DNA of 10,251 nucleotides, taken from NCBI GenBank assembly GCA_937908275.1, contig CALERA010000261.1, positions 1 through 10,251 on the forward strand, written 5' to 3'. Under the pieces are notes generated by a model. That model saw nothing but the letters and a program-made list of their open reading frames with translations. It was not told where the DNA came from and did no database searches. Position numbers and translations under genes: made by a program. Every line of letters begins with the position of its first letter. The stretch's first letter is position 1. Below, piece by piece: positions 1 to 6,216 of the stretch. Source of the stretch: an uncultured Desulfarculaceae bacterium (GTDB lineage Bacteria > Desulfobacterota > Desulfarculia > Desulfarculales > Desulfarculaceae).

Positions 1-779
1 CCCATCCCGACCTGGGTCCCCAGATCACCGGCGGCAGCGGCCGCCATTTCCTGGACCTGCTGGAGCGGGAGTGCGGCGGACCCAAGACGCGCCGCTTGCT
101 GAACGGCCACCTGGAGACCGACTGCGGCCAGCCCAGGGACCTGGTGATGGAGCGCGGCAAGTACCTCACCGTCACCTCCATGCGCCATCTCTACCACCTG
201 GGCCGGATCAGCGACCATCTGCCGCTCTGCTTCGCCGCCGCGCCGGACCTGGTGGAGATCGGCGGCGGGTTCGGCAACCTGGCCCGCATGACCTACCAGG
301 CCGGTCAGTGCCGGCGCTACTTCATCGTGGACCATCCGGTGCTCCTGGCCATCCAATATTTTTTCCTCACCGAGTTCTTCCCCCCGGAGCAGGTGGCGGT
401 CTTCGTCGGGCCGCAGGGCTACCTCCAGGGCGATGACCGCAGCGCCATCCAGCTCTTTTCCTCCTTCGCGGCCGACGAGCTGCCGGGGCGCCTGAACGGC
501 CCCTACGCCGTGGTTTCCACCATGGCCCTGACCGAGATCCCCCGGGAGGGGCAGGACCAGTACCTGGCCTTGTTGGATCCCCGCTTCATCTACATCTTCG
601 GGCAACTGGAGAACCGCACCGTGGGCGGCGGCCGCTCGGCCGAGAAGGTGGAATTCAGCAACCGCGAGCTGGTCTTCACCCTGGGCGAGCGCTTCCACAC
701 CCTGGACTACCAGTTCCACGGCTACCATTTCGAGTACCTGGGGCGCGGCTTCGACGCGCCGTACGGGGAGAGGATCTGA
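1..779 (+). CDS. Putative sugar O-methyltransferase, SAM-dependent (5'-partial)
   Basis: The frame is open from the window's left edge (first full codon at 3), so the true start lies outside; 258 residues are visible. A class I SAM-binding loop, VEIGGGFGNLARM, is encoded from 252, followed by an acidic segment ending a beta strand (YFIVDHP). A post-catalytic motif VVSTMALTEIP is encoded near 507-540. The overall pattern resembles the putative sugar O-methyltransferase family found in surface-glycan clusters, where methyl groups are placed on sugar hydroxyls; the substrate is unknown. A TTG at 96 could serve as a start codon, but coding-quality sequence continues upstream of it, so it is rejected. 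The stop TGA lies 3 nt before the next gene, indicating one transcript. The methyltransferase fold is secure; the sugar substrate is inferred from family and neighbours. Confidence 0.75.
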   Translation, partial: HPDLGPQITGGSGRHFLDLLERECGGPKTRRLLNGHLETDCGQPRDLVMERGKYLTVTSMRHLYHLGRISDHLPLCFAAAPDLVEIGGGFGNLARMTYQAGQCRRYFIVDHPVLLAIQYFFLTEFFPPEQVAVFVGPQGYLQGDDRSAIQLFSSFAADELPGRLNGPYAVVSTMALTEIPREGQDQYLALLDPRFIYIFGQLENRTVGGGRSAEKVEFSNRELVFTLGERFHTLDYQFHGYHFEYLGRGFDAPYGERI

Positions 780-782
780 GCC

Positions 783-1112
783 ATGATGGTGAACCTGGGC
801 GAGGCCGATTTCGCCAGCCTGGTGGGAGAGGGCCAGGCGTTGCCGGTCCTGGTGGACTGCTGGAGCCCCCGGGCCGAGGCCTGCCGCCACAACGCCCCCC
901 TGGCCGACGAACTGGCCCGGGAGCTGGACGGACGCCTCCTGGTGGCCAAGCTCAACGTGGAGGCCAACCCCCGGGCGGTGACCGCCTGGCAGGTCAAGGT
1001 GGTTCCCTGCATGCTGCTTTTCCACAAGGGCCGCCGGGTGGAGACCTTCTGGGGCGTGACCGACAAGGCCCGGGTGCTGGGGGCGCTCAAGGCCACCGGC
1101 CTCGTAGATTAG
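783..1112 (+). CDS. Thioredoxin-fold protein with degenerate active site (AEAC for CGPC)
   Basis: This 109-residue protein matches thioredoxin in length and along its whole fold. It has the VLVD-x-W strand (residues 22-27), an NVE-x-NP segment (58-63), and the cis-proline loop VVPCMLLFHKG (73-83). Aligning VDCWSPRAEACRHNAP with the usual VDFWAEWCGPCKxxAP puts Ala31 at the first catalytic cysteine and Cys34 at the resolving one. The protein therefore cannot do classic dithiol-disulfide exchange. Two extra cysteines sit close to the site in the fold: Cys26 (usual Phe position) and Cys76 (directly after the cis-proline, usually Thr). It may work as a binding or scaffold partner, or use a non-standard cysteine pair. 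The start ATG has GGGGAGAGGA just upstream; 3 nt separate it from the preceding stop. The next gene, a radical SAM enzyme, follows after 10 nt and may be its partner. Confidence 0.85.
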   Translation: MMVNLGEADFASLVGEGQALPVLVDCWSPRAEACRHNAPLADELARELDGRLLVAKLNVEANPRAVTAWQVKVVPCMLLFHKGRRVETFWGVTDKARVLGALKATGLVD

Positions 1113-1116
1113 GAGG
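1111..1116 (+). promoter_or_regulatory. Strong ribosome binding site for the radical SAM gene
   Basis: AGGAGG overlaps the stop codon of the thioredoxin-like gene and lies 6 nt before the ATG at 1123. It fixes that start and points to coupled translation. Confidence 0.8.
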
Positions 1117-1122
1117 ACCGTC

Positions 1123-2220
1123 ATGAGCGCACCATCCCCCCTGGCCGCGCTGCCCGGCCTGGCGGTGGCCCCCAGCGCCGACCAGGAGGCCTTCAACGCG
1201 CGCTTGGAGCAGGGCCTGGCCAAGTATCCCGCGCGGGCGGAGAACTACCGCCGCCATCAGAACGCGGTCCGGGGCCAGGTGCTGGACTACCTGCCGGTCA
1301 AGATGGACTACGAGGTGGTCAGCCGCTGCAACTTCCGCTGCATCATGTGCCGGGTGGGCGAGTGGCCCGGGGGGCAGCGGGCGGCGGACATGCCCTTCGA
1401 AGCCTTCCGGCGCTCCCTGGACCAGCAATACGGCCTGGTGGAGATCAAGCTCCAGGGGGTGGGCGAGCCGCTGTTGCACCCGGACCTGCCCCGCATGGTG
1501 GCCCTGGCCGTCGAGCGCCACATCTGGACCCGGCTGACCGTCAACGGCTCCCTGCTGCACGTGAACGAGAACTACCGCCGCCTGATCGACGCCGATCCCG
1601 GCGAGGTGCAGGTCTCCCTGGACGGGGCCAGCAAGGCGGTCTTCGAGCGCATCCGGCGCGGGGCCTGGTTCGAGAAGGTCACGGCCAACGCCAAGCTGCT
1701 CAACGAGTACTGCCTGGGCCGGAACCTGCTCAAGACCCGCTCCTGGACCGTGGTGCAGCGGGACAACGTACACGAGCTGGAGGACCTGGTGCGCCTGGGC
1801 GCGGAGCTGAAGTTCCCGCGCATGACCTTTTCGGTGGCCCTGTCCAACTGGGGCCTGGAGCGCTGGACCGAGAGCAACCGCGACCTGGATGTCTCCGCCC
1901 AGGTGAGCGCGGAGCGGGTGGCCGGGCTGGTGGAGCTGGGCCGGGGCCTGGGGGTGGAGGTGACCTTCTGGAACGCCGGGCAGAAGTTCCAGCTGGGCGG
2001 CGATCCCAAGCGCCTCTGCGCCTGGCTCTTCGAGCGGGCCTTCATCTCCTCGGACCTGCGCGTGGTGCCCTGCTGCGTGCTGAGCAGCCCGGAGCAGGTG
2101 GACCTGGGCGAGGCCCTGGACCTGGACCGGATCTGGAACCAGGCGGCCTACCGGGAATTGCGGGCGGCCCATCTGAGCGGCCAGATCCCGGATTGGTGCC
2201 GGCAGTGCTACGGGATGTGA
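1123..2220 (+). CDS. Radical SAM enzyme with SPASM-like C-terminal cysteine cluster
   Basis: The 365-residue protein has the radical SAM signature CNFRCIMC (Cys69, Cys73, Cys76), which ligates the 4Fe-4S cluster that cleaves S-adenosylmethionine. A GEP-type SAM-binding motif, GVGEPLLHPD, lies at 112-121, and VSLDGAS at 164-170 is a typical barrel strand. The C-terminal part has Cys299, a PCC pair (317-318), the segment IWNQAAYRELR (337-347) and C-x2-C (359-362). This is the layout of SPASM/twitch domains holding an auxiliary Fe-S cluster. Such enzymes modify peptides, sugars or cofactors; the substrate cannot be read from sequence. The start is set by AGGAGG 6 nt upstream. Its last codons overlap the GTG start of the next methyltransferase gene (GTGA), so the two are probably translationally coupled. 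The family is certain, the reaction is not. Confidence 0.9.
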   Translation: MSAPSPLAALPGLAVAPSADQEAFNARLEQGLAKYPARAENYRRHQNAVRGQVLDYLPVKMDYEVVSRCNFRCIMCRVGEWPGGQRAADMPFEAFRRSLDQQYGLVEIKLQGVGEPLLHPDLPRMVALAVERHIWTRLTVNGSLLHVNENYRRLIDADPGEVQVSLDGASKAVFERIRRGAWFEKVTANAKLLNEYCLGRNLLKTRSWTVVQRDNVHELEDLVRLGAELKFPRMTFSVALSNWGLERWTESNRDLDVSAQVSAERVAGLVELGRGLGVEVTFWNAGQKFQLGGDPKRLCAWLFERAFISSDLRVVPCCVLSSPEQVDLGEALDLDRIWNQAAYRELRAAHLSGQIPDWCRQCYGM

Positions 2221-3368
2221 GCGCCCCGGCCCTGCCCCGGGGCCTGGAGGCCTGCCCGGCCTGCGGGGCCGGTCCCTGCCCGGTGGTGCTGTGGGAGCCG
2301 GCGGCGGTGCTGGCCAACAGCTCCCAGGGCCTGCCCCTGGAGCTGCGCCACTGCCCGGACTGCGGCCTGGTCTTCCAGGCCAGCGCCTACGCCGGCGACT
2401 ACGACCCGGTGATGACCCAGGTCTACGCGGACTACCTCAAGAGCGAGCAGTTCCCCTTTCCCCGGCGCAGCGCCGAGAACCTGGCCTCCCTGGAGTTCGT
2501 CCTGGCCGGGTTGGGTGGCAAGCAGGACCCCCGGGTGCTGGAGATCGGTTCCAACCGGGGCGATTTCCTGTATCTGCTCAAGGAGCGCCTGCCCCGGGCC
2601 AGCGTCCTGGGGGTGGAGCCCTCGCGCCAGGAGGACCTGCGGGTGCCCACCCTGCGGGGCTGTTTCGAGCCGGGGATGTTCGCCAGCCGCTTTGACCTGG
2701 TGATCATGCAGCACGTGCTGGAGCACATCAAACATCCCCTGGCCTTCACCCAGGGGCTGGGCCAGGTGCTGGCCGACGACGGCCTGCTCTTCCTGGAGGC
2801 GCCGGACCTGGGCAACAGCCTGGCCCAGGGGGTGGAGGACTTCTGCCTGGAGCACGTGAATTATTTCAGCCCCGCCTCCCTGGCCCGCTGCCTGCCGGGG
2901 CTGAGCCTGGCGGCCTGCGACCAGTCCTCCTTCCTGCGCAGCCTCTGGCGACGGCAGGGGCCAGGCCTGGCCATCCCCCCCGGACCGGACCAGGCCGCGG
3001 TGGCGGACGGACTGGCCCGCTATGCCAAAAATAAGCGCGACCTGATCCGGCGCATCGCCGCCCACCAGCGCAGCGGGGGCCGGGTGGTCTTCTACGGCGC
3101 GGCCTATTACTTCCGCATGGTCCACCGCCGGCTGGCCCCGGAGCTGGCCGGCGACGCGGGCCTGTATTTCCACGACGACCAGGTGGCCAGCGCGCGCGAG
3201 CCGGCCTTTGGCCTGCCCCGCCTGGAGGCCTGGGGGCCGGACTGCCTGGCGGTGCTGTGCAGCAACAACTTCCGGGTCCAGGAGGCCATGGCCGCCCGCC
3301 TGGCCGGTCTGGCATTGGCCGGGGTGGTCAGGCCCTGGCTGGCCGAGTTCGCCCCGGGGAGGGCCTGA
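2217..3368 (+). CDS. Zinc-binding class I SAM methyltransferase (sugar C-methyltransferase type)
   Basis: I choose the GTG at 2217, which overlaps the upstream TGA, giving 383 residues; the frame stays open further upstream but that part lies over the radical SAM gene. Domain order: an N-terminal zinc-binding region with C-x2-C at 13-16 and HCPDCG at 45-50; a class I methyltransferase core with VLEIGSNRGD (107-116), FDLVIMQHVLEH (159-170) and EHVNYFSP (212-219); and a C-terminal Rossmann-like part with GGRVVFYGAAYYF (287-299). This three-part plan is that of the C-methyltransferases acting on nucleotide-linked keto-sugars (TylC3-like), although members also methylate other substrates. It is likely cytosolic. 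No clear Shine-Dalgarno precedes the GTG, so translation probably depends on the upstream gene. Its stop overlaps the next ATG (TGATG). Family assignment is good; the sugar substrate is inferred. Confidence 0.82.
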   Translation: MSAPALPRGLEACPACGAGPCPVVLWEPAAVLANSSQGLPLELRHCPDCGLVFQASAYAGDYDPVMTQVYADYLKSEQFPFPRRSAENLASLEFVLAGLGGKQDPRVLEIGSNRGDFLYLLKERLPRASVLGVEPSRQEDLRVPTLRGCFEPGMFASRFDLVIMQHVLEHIKHPLAFTQGLGQVLADDGLLFLEAPDLGNSLAQGVEDFCLEHVNYFSPASLARCLPGLSLAACDQSSFLRSLWRRQGPGLAIPPGPDQAAVADGLARYAKNKRDLIRRIAAHQRSGGRVVFYGAAYYFRMVHRRLAPELAGDAGLYFHDDQVASAREPAFGLPRLEAWGPDCLAVLCSNNFRVQEAMAARLAGLALAGVVRPWLAEFAPGRA

Positions 3369-4519
3369 TGAACTACTTGTCGGTGGCGGAGTACGACGGC
3401 GCGGAAAAGGAGGCCCTGGCCTGGATGCCCAACCGGGTGGTGCAGGCCTTTTATCCGGTCACCTTCCAGGCCGAGGGCTACCCCTTCCGGGTCAACAGCG
3501 AGCGCGAGCTGTTCAAATACCTGGACGTGATGCACGAACTGCGTTTCGAGAACGACTTCCGGAACCTGCTGCGCGGCGGCCTGACCCGGGAGGAGTTCGC
3601 GTTCCTCAAGTCCCTGAGCCGCTCGCTGGCCGCGTTCTGCCAGGAGCGTTTCGGCAAGCTGGCGGTGGCGCGCTCGGCGGTGCTGCGCATGCTCAACCTG
3701 CGCCGGCATTTCCGCTATCTCTTTGGGGACCGGCCGCAGCGGGTCCTGGAGATCGGCAGCGGCTGCGGCTATTTGGGGGCGATGCTCCTGAGCGAGGGCC
3801 ACTCCCTGGCGGCCACTGACATCTCCCAGGCCTTCTACCTCTACCAGAACCACCTCTGGAACTATCTCTCCCAGGGGGCGCTGGCGGAGTGGGTCCGGCC
3901 CGGGGAAAAGGGACGGCTCTGGGGCGAGGGCGTCAGCGCGGTGCACATCCCCTGGTGGGAGCTGGTGCGGCTCGGCCCCGGCAAGCTGCCCGAGTGCGAC
4001 CTGATCACCTGCAACCACGCCCTCTGCGAGATGCACCCCGACAGCCTGGCCTTCAGCCTCAAGCTGGCCAAGGCCGCCTGGCAGGGCCGGAGCGAGGGCA
4101 AGGCCTTTGTCTTCGAGGGCTGGGGCTACGAGAAGTACCACTCCATCGCCTCGGTGACCCAGCGTTTCTACCAGGAGGGCTTCGTCCTGGTGCACTATGA
4201 CCCCCACGTCGCGGTCTTCGCCCCGGCCGGCGGGCCCACGGCGCTGGGCGGGCAGGAGCTGCCCCAGGTGGTGAATCGCCAGGCCTGGGTCCTGCGCGAG
4301 GACAAGGCCGAGCTGGAGGTGCTCAACGAGCGCTCCTTCCATCCCCAGTACCGCCACGCGCCCCAGAACCCCCTCTCCGCCGCCATCCTCAACGGCCGGC
4401 AACGCGACCAGGACCAACTGGCGGTGGGCCTGGAGGAAGTCCTGGCCTTTTACCGGCAACTGGTGGGTGAGCAGGGTATGCTTACCGATGACGAGCGGTT
4501 CATGCTCATGATCCGCTAG
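3368..4519 (+). CDS. Putative SAM-dependent (sugar O-) methyltransferase
   Basis: The ATG at 3368 shares a base with the preceding TGA and has GGGGAGGG (3356-3363) 4 nt upstream; the frame continues upstream but only over the previous gene. The 383-residue product has a helical N-terminal region (about 40-120) and a SAM-binding loop VLEIGSGCGYLG (126-137). An acidic residue ends the next strand (AATDIS, 148-153), and motif LITCNHALCEMHPDS spans 212-226. That motif parallels VVSTMALTEIP of the partial methyltransferase at the window start, so the two are probably members of the same broad family. A conserved tail of about 90 residues (after 290) has no motif I recognise. It ends the five-gene cluster. 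The methyltransferase role is well supported; the acceptor, probably a sugar, is inferred from context. Confidence 0.75.
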   Translation: MNYLSVAEYDGAEKEALAWMPNRVVQAFYPVTFQAEGYPFRVNSERELFKYLDVMHELRFENDFRNLLRGGLTREEFAFLKSLSRSLAAFCQERFGKLAVARSAVLRMLNLRRHFRYLFGDRPQRVLEIGSGCGYLGAMLLSEGHSLAATDISQAFYLYQNHLWNYLSQGALAEWVRPGEKGRLWGEGVSAVHIPWWELVRLGPGKLPECDLITCNHALCEMHPDSLAFSLKLAKAAWQGRSEGKAFVFEGWGYEKYHSIASVTQRFYQEGFVLVHYDPHVAVFAPAGGPTALGGQELPQVVNRQAWVLREDKAELEVLNERSFHPQYRHAPQNPLSAAILNGRQRDQDQLAVGLEEVLAFYRQLVGEQGMLTDDERFMLMIR

Positions 4520-4553
4520 CCCGGGGACGGCAAGCCCCTGTCCGTCCCGGGCT
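4518..4553 (+). terminator. Stem-loop at the end of the methyltransferase cluster
   Basis: AGCCCGGGGACGG (4518-4530) pairs with CCGTCCCGGGCT (4542-4553) with a single bulged G and an 11-nt loop. The stem begins inside the TAG stop. No T-tract follows, so it may be a pausing or 3'-end-protecting structure, or part of a Rho-dependent end, rather than a classic intrinsic terminator. Confidence 0.5.
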
Positions 4554-4625
4554 GGCTGGGCGGTCCGGCCGCCGACGCGGCCAGGCCAAACCAAGCACCA
4601 GATCCGGGTCGAGGGGGCCAGGGCG

Positions 4626-5345
4626 ATGGCGCATGACATCCTGGACAAAGGCCGGAAACCAGCAGTCTGGCTGGCGACCGTGGTCAGCCTGGGCTTGCTG
4701 GCCCTGGCCCTGGCCGGACCGGCCAATGCCGCGGAAAAGCAACTGAAGCCGTCTTCCCTGATCCGGGAAGGCTACGGCGACTTTGGCGGCGGCGAGGCGA
4801 AGCCGGAGGACCGGGGCGATGGCGGGGCGCTCTCCACCACCCTGGTGCCCGACGCCAGCGCGCCGGGCGGCTACCGCATCCAGTTGGAGGAGCCCGGGGT
4901 GACCGACCTGCCGGGCCAGGCCCCCAGCGTGATCCCCGATCCCTCCGCCCCGGGCGGCTATCGCTACCAGCCCGGGGTCATGAGCGACCCCGACGCGACT
5001 CCCGGTCAGGTCCCCCGGGTGACGCCCGATCCCTCCGCGCCCGGCGGCTATCGCATCAACCCCCTGCCCGGCGAGGCGGGCCTCTACGGCCAGCCGGCTC
5101 CGGCCGCGCCGCCGGCCCCCCAGGCGGAGTCGGAGAGCGGGTTGCCGCCCCAACTGCGCTGGCCGGGCGAGGATCCGGAGTACCGCCAGCGCCAGGAGCA
5201 GTCGCGCCAGCCCAACGCCCAGGCTCCCCCGCAGCGCTATCCCTGGGAGCCTTACCAGGACCGGCGCAGCCTGCGCTATCGTGATCAGCGCCAGCAAGCC
5301 CAGGAGCAGGCGGAGCAGGACCGCGACCAGGGCTCGGGGCGCTAG
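4626..5345 (+). CDS. Exported proline-rich protein with three PDxSAPGGYR repeats
   Basis: The 239-residue product starts with a signal peptide: basic residues at 8-11, a hydrophobic core WLATVVSLGLLALALAG (15-31), and a probable signal peptidase I site after ANA (33-35). The mature part is rich in Pro, Gly, Gln, Glu and Arg and has no cysteine. An 11-residue element, PDxSAPGGYR plus one residue, occurs at 75-85, 104-114 and 134-144, spaced by 29 and 30 residues. The C-terminus (about 184-235) is dominated by Gln, Arg and Glu and is probably disordered. The protein is predicted to be periplasmic or secreted. I recognise no family. AGGGGG (4612-4617) lies 8 nt before the ATG. The gene sits apart from the methyltransferase cluster and ends tail-to-tail with the amidohydrolase gene. 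The signal peptide and regular repeats argue for a real gene; its role is unknown. Confidence 0.7.
   Translation: MAHDILDKGRKPAVWLATVVSLGLLALALAGPANAAEKQLKPSSLIREGYGDFGGGEAKPEDRGDGGALSTTLVPDASAPGGYRIQLEEPGVTDLPGQAPSVIPDPSAPGGYRYQPGVMSDPDATPGQVPRVTPDPSAPGGYRINPLPGEAGLYGQPAPAAPPAPQAESESGLPPQLRWPGEDPEYRQRQEQSRQPNAQAPPQRYPWEPYQDRRSLRYRDQRQQAQEQAEQDRDQGSGR
4848..5057 (+). repeat. Three in-gene repeats encoding PDxSAPGGYR
   Basis: Copies lie at 4848-4880, 4935-4967 and 5025-5057. The second and third copies are nearly identical at the DNA level (CCCGATCCCTCCGC start), while the first has diverged. Spacing of 87 and 90 nt keeps the reading frame, as expected from tandem duplication of a roughly 30-residue module. 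Confidence 0.8.
5342..5345. other. Interlocking stop codons of convergent genes (CTAG)
   Basis: The palindrome CTAG carries TAG for the plus-strand exported-protein gene (5343-5345) and TAG for the minus-strand amidohydrolase gene (5344-5342). There is no intergenic space for separate terminators. Confidence 0.85.
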
Positions 5346-6184
5346 CCCCCCTGATTCCCGCCTTGGCCCCCAACCTTGGCCAGGCGCGGGCGGGGGAGGG
5401 TGCGGGTGGTGATCTCGCGGTAGAGCTGGGGCCGGCGATGGCTGAAGATCGGCTCGTCCTCCCGCCAGGCCTCGGCCTCCGCCAGGCTGACCTGCCCCCG
5501 CACCACCGCCTCGCGGCCGTCGGCGTTGAGCACCACCTCGCCCTGGGCGTCGAAGATGGCGCTGTGGCCGGAGAAGTAGCTCCCCGGCCGGTTGGCGTAG
5601 ATCACCGGCCGCTGGTTGAAGACCGCCGCCCCCACCAGGCGCCGCCACATCTGCCGCACCGGGAAGCTGGCCGGCACCGCCGCGATGTTCACCAGCAAAT
5701 CCGCGCCCAGGAGCGCCTGCACCCGCCAGACCTCGGCAAAGGCCGCGTCGAAGCAGATGCTGATGCCGATGCGCCCCAGGGGGGTGTCGAAGACCTTGAG
5801 CTCCCGGCCGGGGGTGAAGTTCTCGGTCCAGTGCACGTGGCACTTGGCATAGCTCTGGACTCCCCGGCGGTCGGCGTAGGTGGCCAGGTTGAAGTAAAGA
5901 TCGCCCTGGCGCTTGAGTTCGCCGAAGATCACCCGGGCGTCCTGCTCCCGGATGTAGCGGTAGAGATCCTGGGAGATGCCGCCGTAGACCGCCTTCATCT
6001 TCCGGTAGAGGAAGCCCTCGGGCTTTTCCAGCGAGGGATGGCCGTGCAGGATCAGCTCCGGAAAGACGATCAGGTCGGCTTGGCGCTGGTCGTGGATGAT
6101 GGCCTTGATGCGCTCCAGATGGGCGCGGATGTGGGCCGAGTCATAGTTGATCTGGGCGATGCAGATGCTCAGGCTTCGGTTCAT
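5342..6184 (-). CDS. Carbon-nitrogen hydrolase (nitrilase superfamily amidohydrolase)
   Basis: The 280-residue product has the family's catalytic triad: Glu43 in FPELILHG, Lys114 in YAKCHVHW, and nucleophile Cys144 in ISICFDAAF. A second conserved Glu (121) is in WTENFTPG. Members hydrolyse C-N bonds of amides, carbamoyl compounds or nitriles in the cytosol; the substrate cannot be told. I choose the ATG at 6184, because MNRSLSICIAQINYD is where family members normally begin and a GGGGA element lies upstream. A GTG at 6220 overlapping the amidotransferase stop (GTGA) would add 12 residues that look unlike the family. Either start leaves the gene directly downstream of the asparagine-synthase homologue, so co-transcription is likely. 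The C-terminal tail after about 262 is basic and Gly/Gln-rich. Its stop overlaps that of the convergent exported-protein gene. Confidence 0.88.
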   Translation of the reverse strand: MNRSLSICIAQINYDSAHIRAHLERIKAIIHDQRQADLIVFPELILHGHPSLEKPEGFLYRKMKAVYGGISQDLYRYIREQDARVIFGELKRQGDLYFNLATYADRRGVQSYAKCHVHWTENFTPGRELKVFDTPLGRIGISICFDAAFAEVWRVQALLGADLLVNIAAVPASFPVRQMWRRLVGAAVFNQRPVIYANRPGSYFSGHSAIFDAQGEVVLNADGREAVVRGQVSLAEAEAWREDEPIFSHRRPQLYREITTRTLPRPRLAKVGGQGGNQGG

Positions 6185-6216
6185 GCCGTCGGTCCCCGGG
6201 CGCTGCGGGTGGGTGA

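Noticed and set aside
1347..2216. Upstream extension of the zinc-binding methyltransferase
   Set aside because: It covers the radical SAM gene in another frame and is Gly/Ala/Pro/Arg-rich; the GTGA overlap at 2217 gives the natural start.
3107..4726. A 539-codon minus-strand open frame
   Set aside because: It lies opposite the two methyltransferase genes and has low-complexity composition with no recognisable domain.
4506..5843. A 445-codon minus-strand open frame spanning the exported-protein gene
   Set aside because: The product is Arg/Gly/Leu-rich low complexity and conflicts with a gene having a signal peptide and periodic repeats, and with the amidohydrolase gene.
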